22,576 nucleotides of DNA from the NCBI GenBank assembly GCA_039182715.1, contig JBCDBY010000031.1:1-22576 (forward strand). Direction: 5' to 3'. This stretch comes from JBCDBY01 sp039182715. Lineage in GTDB: Bacteria > Planctomycetota > PLA2. This document shows, piece after piece, positions 7,434 to 14,707 of this stretch. Every line of letters begins with the position of its first letter. The stretch's first letter is position 1. The position numbers were made by a program, and so were the translations under genes. The notes below the pieces were generated by a model. That model was not told the DNA's origin, ran no database searches, and worked only from the letters and a program-made list of their open reading frames with translations.

Positions 7434-8558
7434 ATGGTGGTACCGAACCGCGTCAACACCGAGGACCTCGTGCGACTGGTCTCGAAGAAGACCGGCCGCA
7501 CACGCGAGGAGATCGAGCCGCTCATCGAGAGCGTCTGGACCAGCGTGCGCGAATACCTCGAGCAGGGTCGCGAGGTGGAGCTGGGCGACCTGTTCGCCCT
7601 GGCGGTCCGCGGCGGCCCCGAGATCCGCGAGGACGAGTCGGGCGGATTCTCCGCGTTCGCGGCGACCGAGAAGTCGCTCACCGCGACGCCGATCGGCGAC
7701 CTGAAGGTGAGTCTCGATCGCGCCTGCCAGCAGGCGATCTACTACGTTTCGCGCAAGGCGGGCGACTTCGACGGTCTGCTTGCCGAGCACTTCGGCCGGC
7801 GCGGCTGGCCGATGGTCAAGGTGCGCAACGGCATGGAAGTGCACTCGCGCATGGATCGCAACCCGCCTGCCGCCATCATCTTCGAAGGGCATGTCGAAGG
7901 TTGGCAGGAGCTGGTGCGCGAGCTGAAGTGCAACCCGCTGACGAACTCGGTGCCGATCGTCGGCATCTACCCGGGCGCGGCACGCGACGAACCGGTACGC
8001 GGCCTGCGCGTGATGCCGGACGAGGTGATCTACGAGCCGTTCGACTTCAGCGAGTTCGTGCGCACCGCCGCGACCGAGCTCGCGGACCGCGTGGCGACGC
8101 CGCAGCACGACGTGATGGAGCTGCACATGGAGCTCTCCGGCTCCGAGCCCGATCGCAAGCAGGCGCGCGCCATGCTGCGCGAGGTGCTGTTCCGCTGCGA
8201 CCTGCCCGAGGCGTTCAACGAGGAGGCGTGTGCCGCGTTCGGGGAAGCGCTCGACAACGCGCGCCGCCACGGCCACCACGTCATCGAGTGCTGCACCATC
8301 GACGTGCGCATGATCCTCGACCCGAAGCGCCTCGTGCTGGTCGTCCGCGACTCGGGCGGAGGCTTCGACCACGCCGCGGCGGTGGCCGCGGCCCGCGGCT
8401 CGGTGCTGCCCGACGGCGACGCCCCGCGCGGCCGCACCGGCGATGCGACGCAGGGCGGCATCGCCCGCATGTTCACGCTCGTCGACCGCCTCGACTTCAA
8501 CCGCACCGGCAACGAGCTGGTGATCACCAAGACCCGCCCGCGCAAAGCGAAGGGCTAA
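7434..8558 (+). CDS. Three-domain regulator: HU-like, pseudo-receiver, GHKL ATPase
   Basis: This 374-residue protein joins three modules. Residues 8-98 resemble the HU/IHF fold: NTEDLVRLVSKKTGRTREEI, then helix 2 and EVELGDLFALAV. The basic DNA-inserting arm with its NPxTG tip is replaced by an acidic, glycine-rich stretch (60-72). Residues 115-218 resemble a response-regulator receiver, but the aspartate position is Glu151 (AAIIFEG) and the conserved lysine is Glu201 (YEPF). Residues 225-367 are a GHKL ATPase domain of the RsbW/SpoIIAB type: N-box EALDNARRHG (271-280), G1 box DSGGGFD (306-312), then GGIARMFTLVDRLDF (341-355). Such domains often phosphorylate or bind anti-anti-sigma partners. 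There is no signal peptide. Transcription and ATP binding may be linked here; the target is unknown. Confidence 0.8.
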   Translation: MVVPNRVNTEDLVRLVSKKTGRTREEIEPLIESVWTSVREYLEQGREVELGDLFALAVRGGPEIREDESGGFSAFAATEKSLTATPIGDLKVSLDRACQQAIYYVSRKAGDFDGLLAEHFGRRGWPMVKVRNGMEVHSRMDRNPPAAIIFEGHVEGWQELVRELKCNPLTNSVPIVGIYPGAARDEPVRGLRVMPDEVIYEPFDFSEFVRTAATELADRVATPQHDVMELHMELSGSEPDRKQARAMLREVLFRCDLPEAFNEEACAAFGEALDNARRHGHHVIECCTIDVRMILDPKRLVLVVRDSGGGFDHAAAVAAARGSVLPDGDAPRGRTGDATQGGIARMFTLVDRLDFNRTGNELVITKTRPRKAKG

Positions 8559-8730
8559 GGGCCAGGGGCTAGGGGCCAGGGGCCCGAGGGGCTCCGGAGC
8601 GTACCAAGTACACTACGGAGAGACCGTAAACCGTTCCTGGGCATACGGTTAGAACGACCAGGTGCGCCATTGGGGTGCGCACTTTCGCTGTGGCTCCCGG
8701 CCCCTAGCTCCTGGCCCCTAGCCCCTGGCC
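8559..8730. repeat. MITE-like element with 21-bp perfect terminal inverted repeats
   Basis: An exact 21-bp sequence at 8560-8580 recurs in reverse complement at 8710-8730. The arms are built from about 7-bp units of the form GGGGCYA. They fill almost all of the space between two convergent genes; the left arm starts 2 nt after the TAA at 8556-8558 and the right arm reaches into the TAG of the minus gene (8730-8732). A TA dinucleotide lies outside each end. Inside are smaller perfect pairings: GCTCCGGAGC (8591-8600), GTAC-CAA-GTAC (8601-8611), AACCGT/ACGGTT (8629-8650) and GTGCGC/GCGCAC (8662-8682). It may be a non-autonomous mobile element, a repeat family or a bidirectional terminator. Confidence 0.6.
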
Positions 8731-9230
8731 TACCCAAACACATCCGTGAGCGCGCCGTCGATCTCGTTGTCGAAGCGGCCGCCCTGGATGTGTTCGCCCG
8801 CCTCGCGGCCCGTGGTGCCGGCGCGGCCGAGCAGCGCGTCCAGACGGCGGATCGCCTCGAGCGCGTAGGTGCGCACGAGGTTGCTCGAGGTGTCGTCGCT
8901 GAAGGCGACCGCGAGCAGCGCATCGCCGCCCACGCGCAGCAGGAGCAGGTGCCCCCCACCGCCGCGCGGGATGAGGCTGCTGAACTCCTCCGCGCCGAGC
9001 ATCGAGGCCATCGCCTGCGACGCCGCGTAGGTCCCCGCAACCAGCGCGGTAATGGTGTCCTCGCTGGCGGGCGACTGGTCGCCCTGGCGCGCCACGAGAT
9101 GGCCCGCCTCGTCCACGAGCAGCACCGTCTCCGCCCCGCTCTTCTGCAGGAACTTCCCGAGCACCAGGTTCATCTGGTGGATGTCGCGCGCGAAGTAGAT
9201 CGTGCGCTTCTTGTCGGCGGGTTGACTCAT
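8730..9230 (-). CDS. Roadblock/LC7 domain protein
   Basis: This 166-residue cytoplasmic protein has the roadblock/LC7 (MglB-like) fold over residues 14-138. The pattern includes LGKFLQKSGAETVLLVDEAG (25-44), the helix ALVAGTYAASQAMASMLG (62-79) and strands HLLLLRV and ALLAVAF. Roadblock proteins commonly dimerise and regulate small Ras-like GTPases such as MglA. The tail (139-166) is short and acidic. The start at 9230 is preferred because its ATG overlaps the stop of the GAF-roadblock gene (ATGA), implying coupled translation and perhaps a heterodimer. A longer reading from 9341 would run back into the neighbour gene and adds sequence unlike the family. No GTPase gene is visible in the window. 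Confidence 0.85.
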   Translation of the reverse strand: MSQPADKKRTIYFARDIHQMNLVLGKFLQKSGAETVLLVDEAGHLVARQGDQSPASEDTITALVAGTYAASQAMASMLGAEEFSSLIPRGGGGHLLLLRVGGDALLAVAFSDDTSSNLVRTYALEAIRRLDALLGRAGTTGREAGEHIQGGRFDNEIDGALTDVFG

Positions 9231-10165
9231 AGCGCCCTCGATTCGGTCAGGGTCTCGTAGTGCAGCGCGAGACGGTCGGCCGCGGAGCTGGACCACTTCT
9301 CGATGAGCTGGGGCGCCTGGTGGTCCTCGAAGACCACGCAAAGCAGCGCGCGATCCGACACCGCACGGACGTAGACGCTCTGGTCGGCGCCCTCGTGGGT
9401 GATCGAAGTGCCCTCTCCGGCGCCGTAGAAGGCGCTCAGGCGCGTCGCGGCGCCGAAGCCGCTGGCCACCACCGATGCGAACGCGGTCGAAGCGAAGTGG
9501 GACTCCTCGCCGCGCTTGGAGATGAAGTCTCCCTGCGCGTCGAGCAGCATGACGTTCTTGGCATCGGTCAGGTAGAGCAGCTCGTCGAGGATCTTGCCGA
9601 TCTGCGAGAGCGTGTCCTGGTACTGGCGCAGCTTCTCGGAGGTAACGGGCACCGAACGGCGCCCGGGCCCCATGCCCTCCTTGTTGGTGGCGGCATAGAG
9701 CACGTTTCCGACCGCCTGCAGACCGCGGACGTCGGCTTCCTCGAAGGGGTAGGCATCGAGCAGATAGAGCGTGATCGCGCCGAACGCCTGCCCGCGCGCC
9801 ATGAGCGGGAAGGCGAAGGTCTCGGGCGTCATCAGCTTGCGCCCGAGGAAGTTCACGATGTCGTCGCCGCCGTCCAGGTCGAGCGCGGTGCGCAGCACGC
9901 CGTCCTCGCGGACCTCGGCCGCGAGCAGCGAATCGAGCGTGACGAAGCGCGAACGGTCGTCCGGGTCGAGTCCGGTCAGGAGGCCGTTTTCATCGGCGGT
10001 CGCGGACGCCTGCTCTCCGATATGCAGGCGGCAGATGCGCGCTTGATAATGCGACGCGAGCCCCTGGACGAGTTCCACCAGGAACGCGTCGTAAGGTACG
10101 TCGGTCGCCCGAGCAGTGAGCTCGAACACCAGACGGTAGACGTCTCCGCCTCTCGCGGTCTGCAT
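9227..10165 (-). CDS. GAF domain plus roadblock/LC7 domain protein
   Basis: Residues 1-165 of this 312-residue protein look like a GAF sensor domain, with the segments ICRLHIG (44-50), TFAFPLMARGQAFGAITLYL (116-135) and the closing helix FEEADVRGLQAVGNVLYAA (141-159). Residues 185-300 look like a roadblock/LC7 domain, with LLYLTDAKNVMLLDAQGDFI (196-215), the helix FASTAFASVVASGFGAATRL (224-243) and strands SVYVRAV and ALLCVVF. It therefore likely senses a small ligand or protein and passes this on through roadblock dimerisation with the gene product immediately downstream. No signal peptide is present. ATG at 10165 is the first in-frame start after an in-frame stop; its ribosome binding site is weak. 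Confidence 0.82.
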   Translation of the reverse strand: MQTARGGDVYRLVFELTARATDVPYDAFLVELVQGLASHYQARICRLHIGEQASATADENGLLTGLDPDDRSRFVTLDSLLAAEVREDGVLRTALDLDGGDDIVNFLGRKLMTPETFAFPLMARGQAFGAITLYLLDAYPFEEADVRGLQAVGNVLYAATNKEGMGPGRRSVPVTSEKLRQYQDTLSQIGKILDELLYLTDAKNVMLLDAQGDFISKRGEESHFASTAFASVVASGFGAATRLSAFYGAGEGTSITHEGADQSVYVRAVSDRALLCVVFEDHQAPQLIEKWSSSAADRLALHYETLTESRAL

Positions 10166-10187
10166 ACTGACTTCGACTCGATGCTGT

Positions 10188-10206
10188 CCCCCGGTGCACT
10201 CGGGGG
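10188..10206. promoter_or_regulatory. Hairpin in the leader of the GAF-roadblock gene
   Basis: CCCCCG (10188-10193) and CGGGGG (10201-10206) form a perfect 6-bp stem with a 7-nt loop, 23 bp upstream of the minus-strand start at 10165. An AGGAGG (10213-10218, minus strand) lies just before it, too far from the ATG to be used linearly. If the hairpin folds, it would bring that Shine-Dalgarno sequence closer to the start. Confidence 0.3.
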
Positions 10207-10287
10207 TCCCGACCTCCTATCGACCAGATTGGGACACGAAGTAAGTTCGCGTCTAAGCCTCTTTCCGGCAGGGACTTAAGGTTCCGT

Positions 10288-10293
10288 TACGAT
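10288..10293 (+). promoter_or_regulatory. Candidate -10 (TACGAT) and strong RBS of the hydrolase gene
   Basis: TACGAT lies 19 nt before the ATG at 10313 and is the same hexamer found just before the lipoprotein gene at 15899. AGGAG at 10301-10305, 7 nt before the ATG, is a clear Shine-Dalgarno sequence and favours 10313 over the upstream in-frame ATG at 10292. No convincing -35 is seen. Confidence 0.35.
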
Positions 10294-10312
10294 GCCGCGC
10301 AGGAGTCTTGGA

Positions 10313-11530
10313 ATGATACGAATCGCTTCGGTCCTGCTGCTCGCCACGGCGGCGTTCGCGCAGGACGCTTCCTACGGCGAAACCTACCGCCTGAAGGTCG
10401 ACGTCGACGGGACGCCGCGCAAGGTCGGGTTCTTCGTGCCGAAGAACATCGGCAAGCGCGACATGCGGCCGCTGGTCGTGGCGCTGCCGGACGGCGCCAA
10501 CGCACGCGGCAAGGCATTCCGCGAGACCGGCCAGTTCGAACAGATGGCTTACGAGCACCGCTTCGCCATCGTGAGCGTGGACATCACCTCCTCGAGCATG
10601 GAGGGCTGGCACCCGAACGACGCCGTCGCGATGGAGCGCGACACGGAGGCGATCCTGAGCGCGGTCAAGGCCGCCAAGGAGAAGGCGAAAGAGCTCGGTT
10701 TCTCGATCGACCCCACCGCCACCGCCATCCGCGGCCACTCCGGCGCCTGCTTCGCCGCGCTGCACGTCGGCGTACGCAACCCGGACGTCTTCTGGGTCAT
10801 CGCGCTCAACGGCGTGCCGAAGTGGTATCCCGAGTTCCTCAAGATGGACTCGAAACCGGATCCGCAGCAGTGGATCCACGTGTACAGCGGCGCGAGCGAC
10901 AACGGACGCGTCAAGCGGGAGACGAAGACCACCGTCGAGAAGCTCAAGGAGGCGGGCTACCCGCAGATCACCGTCGAGACGATCAAGGGCATGAAGCACG
11001 AGCCCAAGCCCGAGATCTTCGTCCAGTGGTACGCCATCTCGCTCAAGCGAACCGCCAAGGGCCGCAAGGAAGCGGGCAAGATCGCCGGCGAAGCGGAGAA
11101 GCTGAAGGCGGACCTCGAGAAGGGCAAGGGCGGCGTGATCCGCAAGATCGCCAAGCTGGCCGAGAAGGAGAAGAAGGCGGGCTTCGGCACCGCCGCCCAG
11201 GAGCTTCTGGCCGGCCTGGAGAAGGAGGCCGCCGCCGCCTTCGCCAAGGCGGAGGACGAAGCCGCCAATCACAACGTGATCGAGGCGGCCGCGGCGCTGC
11301 GCGACATCGAGAAGAAGTACGCCGGCCTGGCGATCGCCAAGCAGGCCAAGTCGATGCGCAGCAAGATCCAGAAGTCGGACGAGTTCAAGGCGGCGGAGAT
11401 GCTGGCGAAGGGCCGCGAGATGATCGAGAAGGGCCAGCGCGACAAGGGCGTGGACGTGCTGGTCAAGCTGACCGAGAAGTTCCCGGAGACGGTCGCGGCC
11501 GAACGCGCCAAGAACCTGATCGAGCGCTAG
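10313..11530 (+). CDS. Exported alpha/beta-hydrolase (esterase/PHB depolymerase-like) with helical tail
   Basis: This 405-residue protein starts with a signal peptide (MIRIASVLLLATAAFAQ, residues 1-17). Residues 20-240 form an alpha/beta-hydrolase-like domain: strand LVVALPDG (54-61), the nucleophile elbow G-H-S-G with Ser143, and a late histidine (GMKHEPKPE). The overall plan fits the secreted CE1/PHB-depolymerase-like esterase group. Residues 245-405 are very rich in Lys, Glu and Ala and predicted to be long helices (KGRKEAGKIAGEAEKLKADL); the final part has TPR-like spacing. Such a tail could anchor the enzyme to a partner or to the peptidoglycan layer. It converges on the large exported protein gene with only 13 bp between stops. 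The substrate is unknown. Confidence 0.72.
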   Translation: MIRIASVLLLATAAFAQDASYGETYRLKVDVDGTPRKVGFFVPKNIGKRDMRPLVVALPDGANARGKAFRETGQFEQMAYEHRFAIVSVDITSSSMEGWHPNDAVAMERDTEAILSAVKAAKEKAKELGFSIDPTATAIRGHSGACFAALHVGVRNPDVFWVIALNGVPKWYPEFLKMDSKPDPQQWIHVYSGASDNGRVKRETKTTVEKLKEAGYPQITVETIKGMKHEPKPEIFVQWYAISLKRTAKGRKEAGKIAGEAEKLKADLEKGKGGVIRKIAKLAEKEKKAGFGTAAQELLAGLEKEAAAAFAKAEDEAANHNVIEAAAALRDIEKKYAGLAIAKQAKSMRSKIQKSDEFKAAEMLAKGREMIEKGQRDKGVDVLVKLTEKFPETVAAERAKNLIER

Positions 11531-11551
11531 CTGTGAAGGCGGGCTAGCGCT
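11523..11551. terminator. Bidirectional hairpin formed by the ends of two convergent genes
   Basis: AGCGCTAGC (11523-11531) and GCTAGCGCT (11543-11551) are perfect 9-bp inverted repeats with an 11-nt loop. Both stop codons lie inside the stem, because both genes end in an Arg codon CGC followed by TAG. No T-run follows on either strand, so it would be a hairpin that blocks or protects 3' ends rather than a classical intrinsic terminator. Confidence 0.5.
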
Positions 11552-14500
11552 TGCCGGCCTCGAGCGCTTCCTTCGCGCGGCGCAGCGCATCGGCGATGTC
11601 GCCGAGCTCCGCGAGCTTCTTCTTGCGCTCCTCATCGATGCGGCGCTGCCGTTCCCGCGCGGCCAGCGCCTTGCGCCGCTCCTCGGCGCGGGCGATCTCC
11701 TGCCGGTCGGCCTCGGTCAGCTGGCGCGGACGGAACACGATGCGACCGGCCGCGTCGATGGTCCAGACGAGCTGCGCGCCGTCCGCGACGTCGTACAGCA
11801 ACGACTCCACCGGCGCCCGTGAACGCAACAGCGGCACGCTGCGCGTGCCTGCGTCCCCCTCGAACACGAAGCGCAACCCCGACGCCGTCGTCAGCTTCTC
11901 CGCGAGCGTACTCAGCTTGACCTCCCGATAGCCGATCGGGCCGAGCCGCAGCGCTCCGATGCGCCGGAATGTCGTCAACGCCTCGTCCGACCCGAGCACC
12001 TCGCGGATGGCGGTCTCGTCGCCCGCCCGATCGGCGAGCAGCGCCGCGATGCGCGCGCCCGTCGCGTCGTCGAGCTGCAGACCCGGCGACGTCTTCAGCT
12101 TGCCCGACGCCAACCGCATGACCCACTCGAACTGCACGCGCCGCGTCGGCTCCAGCCCGGTCACGCGCAGCAGGACCGGTTCCTGCGCCTTGCCGTCCAG
12201 CACGCGCTCCAGCAGGTAGAGGTGGCCGAAGCGAACGCGCACCGCATTGTCGTCGCGCGGCAGCAGCTGCCCGGCGCGACGCAGCGTGGCCCAGTGCAGC
12301 CGACCCAGATCCCGAATGCGGGAGCCGCGCGCCGGCGACAACCGCACCACGAAGTTGTCGTTGTGGAACTTGAGGTCCCACTCCTTGGCGTCCGGCGCGG
12401 GCGTGGGCGGATCGCGGCGGGCGAGCGAGAAGCTGAAGAGCGCCCGGGTCGAGTTGCGGAAACGCGACTCGTCCTGCAGCACCTCCTGCGCGTCGGCCTC
12501 GGCGGCGACGACGCCGCCCGCCCGATCGACCTCGCGCATGCGCTGCACGAACTCCTTGTCGCGCCACAGCAGGTCGTACTGCGACTTCCAGCTGGCGAAC
12601 AGCTTGGACTGCTCCTCGATGCGCGCCAGCTCCGAGAAGAGCACGCCGCTCTTGTTGGTCAACTCACCGGGCGCATCGAGGAAGCGCGGTGCGCGCGGGT
12701 TGTAGACGAACCGGATGGTCGCCTTCTGTCGCGTCCAGCTGCCCGATTTCTGCCGCCCCGCAATCCAGAACTTCACCCAGCCGCCGTGCTCGGTGCGCGT
12801 GATGAACACGCCGTCGCCCTTGTTCGTCTCGCGCGCCCAGAGGTAGTCCGCGCCGCGTCCGAAGGTCGCCTCGTCCACGCCGGCGATGCGCTCGAACATC
12901 TGCTCCTCGCTCAACTGCCCGCGACTCCGGCTCAGCACGTTGCGCATGTTCGTGAGACCGCGCGGCGCATAGAGATAGATCCGGTTCAGTCGGTTGTTGG
13001 CCTGCTGGATGTAGATGTCCGCGTCCGTCACCGCCACGACCTTGCGCTTCTCGACCGAGTAGCCCTGCTGGTAGTGGATCTTGAACTCGCCGCGCACCGG
13101 CCGGTCGGGCATGCGCACGAGGACCGTCCGCGCCTCCGGCGTGCGCCGACCGTGGGCGTCGATGCCGGTCGCCGTGTATTCACGCAGGTCCTCGCTGGAG
13201 CCCGTGGTGTCCAGGCCCACGCCGTCGCGATCGAGCGGGACGATCCAGGGGCCGCGCTGCGAGATCGCTTCGCGCACCTCAACCTGCGGGATGCGGTAGG
13301 AGCCGGGCACCGTCGCCTTCACGCGCACGCCCCCCTCGGTCTCCTCCGCGACGATCGTCGGCGCGTCGGGGAAGAGATCGGAGTCGCCGTAGCTCCAGTA
13401 GTCGAGCTTGAGCCCGTAGCGACCGCGCTGCTGCCGCGCGAGGATCTTGACGCGACAGCGCGCCACGCCCCCACCGCGCAGCGGCACGATGAACTCGCTG
13501 CCCGAGCGGAGCTGCATTTGCCCCCCGCCGATCACGTCCCAGGGCGAGCGCACGCCGCGCTTCTTCGCCTCCTTGCCCAGCTCCGCCACGTTCGAGCCCA
13601 TGTAGGTGCGGAACATCGCCCCCTGCGGCCAGACGTTGACCAACTGCAGGTCCCAACCACGCGCGACCGCGCTGCCCCGCAGCAGGTCGACGAACTGCTG
13701 CCGCCCGCCGCGCAGTTCGATCGAGCCGCTGGTCACGCCGCGCGACCGCACGGTGCCCTGCAGACTTACCGGCAGGCCGACGAGCCCGTTCGCGGTGAGG
13801 CCGACGATGCGATAGCCGTACCGCGCGCCGGGCGCGATGTCGCGGTCGACGAAGGGCGGCGCGTCGAACGCCCCCGCCTCGCGCCACTCGCCCTCGGGCC
13901 CGGTTCGCTTCTCCACGCGATAGCGCACGTACCGCTTCGCGTCGGGCCGCCACCAGACCTCGATCTTGGCGTTGTAGCCGATGCAGAACGGCTCGCGCGG
14001 CGCGGGAAGGACGTCGCCGTACCCGCCCACGCGCGTGACGAAGCGCACGACGGTCTGCGGCGCGGTCGCGAGCACCTGCACCCAGCAGAGATGGCCCTCG
14101 TCGGTGCGCAGCCGCACCCACGGCTTCATGCTCATGGGGGCCACTTTCGCGCCGAAATCGGGATCGGGCTGCGTGGGCACGCGGAACTGCGCGCCCTGCA
14201 TCTCGTACCCGCCGCGCGGGTGCGGATCGGCGGTGGTGGAGTAGCCACCGGTGTCGAGATCGAGGTACGCCTGCGCCGGCACGACGCGCGTCGCCTCGAA
14301 CCAGCGCGGCACGCCCAGTTCGCGCAGCACCATGCGATGCAGGACGGCATCGTCGCGGGTGCCGGCCACGAGCGATTCGAGTCGCCGGCTGGCGTCGGCC
14401 GCGGCGCCGCGCAGCCGCTCCGCGCGCGCGAGGCCGAGCGAGGCGCGCCCGCGCAGCCGTTCGGCGAGATCCTCCCGCTCCAGCAGCGCCCGAAAGCCCT

Positions 14501-14630
14501 CCTCGGCCTGCGCGACCGTCGAGGGGTCCTCCAGCTGGAACCAGGCCCGCAGGAAGCGCTGCTCGTCGTTCTCCTGCCCCACGACGGTCGCCGGGAGCGC
14601 GAGGAACAGGACGGCCACCACCCGAAGCAT
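11544..14630 (-). CDS. Large exported protein with FnIII-like regions and a STN/secretin-like module
   Basis: This 1028-residue protein has a signal peptide (MLRVVAVLFLALPATVVG). Residues about 20-100 form an Ala/Arg/Leu-rich helical part that may be TPR-like (EEGFRALLEREDLAERLRG). A long beta-rich middle follows, with fibronectin type III-like pieces such as GYRIVGLTANGLVGLPVSL and Y-T-A-T-G-I-D-A-H-G. Residues about 904-966 resemble the STN/secretin short domain (LRFVFEGDAGTRSVPLL, APVESLLYDVADGAQLVW, GRIVFRP). The last about 60 residues are a highly charged helix (ERRKALAARERQRRIDEE). STN domains act in periplasmic signalling and outer-membrane secretins, but no secretin channel is present. 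The family as a whole is not recognised. An AT-rich hexamer TAGAGA sits 7 nt before the ATG. Confidence 0.7.
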   Translation of the reverse strand: MLRVVAVLFLALPATVVGQENDEQRFLRAWFQLEDPSTVAQAEEGFRALLEREDLAERLRGRASLGLARAERLRGAAADASRRLESLVAGTRDDAVLHRMVLRELGVPRWFEATRVVPAQAYLDLDTGGYSTTADPHPRGGYEMQGAQFRVPTQPDPDFGAKVAPMSMKPWVRLRTDEGHLCWVQVLATAPQTVVRFVTRVGGYGDVLPAPREPFCIGYNAKIEVWWRPDAKRYVRYRVEKRTGPEGEWREAGAFDAPPFVDRDIAPGARYGYRIVGLTANGLVGLPVSLQGTVRSRGVTSGSIELRGGRQQFVDLLRGSAVARGWDLQLVNVWPQGAMFRTYMGSNVAELGKEAKKRGVRSPWDVIGGGQMQLRSGSEFIVPLRGGGVARCRVKILARQQRGRYGLKLDYWSYGDSDLFPDAPTIVAEETEGGVRVKATVPGSYRIPQVEVREAISQRGPWIVPLDRDGVGLDTTGSSEDLREYTATGIDAHGRRTPEARTVLVRMPDRPVRGEFKIHYQQGYSVEKRKVVAVTDADIYIQQANNRLNRIYLYAPRGLTNMRNVLSRSRGQLSEEQMFERIAGVDEATFGRGADYLWARETNKGDGVFITRTEHGGWVKFWIAGRQKSGSWTRQKATIRFVYNPRAPRFLDAPGELTNKSGVLFSELARIEEQSKLFASWKSQYDLLWRDKEFVQRMREVDRAGGVVAAEADAQEVLQDESRFRNSTRALFSFSLARRDPPTPAPDAKEWDLKFHNDNFVVRLSPARGSRIRDLGRLHWATLRRAGQLLPRDDNAVRVRFGHLYLLERVLDGKAQEPVLLRVTGLEPTRRVQFEWVMRLASGKLKTSPGLQLDDATGARIAALLADRAGDETAIREVLGSDEALTTFRRIGALRLGPIGYREVKLSTLAEKLTTASGLRFVFEGDAGTRSVPLLRSRAPVESLLYDVADGAQLVWTIDAAGRIVFRPRQLTEADRQEIARAEERRKALAARERQRRIDEERKKKLAELGDIADALRRAKEALEAGKR

Positions 14631-14637
14631 GCACTCT

Positions 14638-14643
14638 TCTCTA
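14638..14643 (-). promoter_or_regulatory. Candidate -10 element (TAGAGA) for the large exported protein
   Basis: On the minus strand TAGAGA lies 7 nt before the ATG at 14630, which would give a nearly leaderless transcript. The 77-bp gap also serves the divergent dus gene. No clear -35 is seen. Confidence 0.3.
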
Positions 14644-14707
14644 ACACGGGGCCGACAAGCGTGCGTCGAAACGTGACGAAACCGCAGCGTCTCGGCATGC
14701 TGGGAGC

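Noticed and set aside
7434..8558. Reading the HU-fusion protein as a standard histidine kinase or hybrid kinase
   Set aside because: There is no HisKA dimerisation domain or phospho-accepting histidine box, and the ATPase part has the compact RsbW/SpoIIAB pattern.
9990..10199. Minus-strand GTG at 10199 with an AGGAGG upstream as an alternative gene start
   Set aside because: The spacing from AGGAGG is 13 nt, the frame differs from the GAF-roadblock frame and the product is short and Arg-rich.
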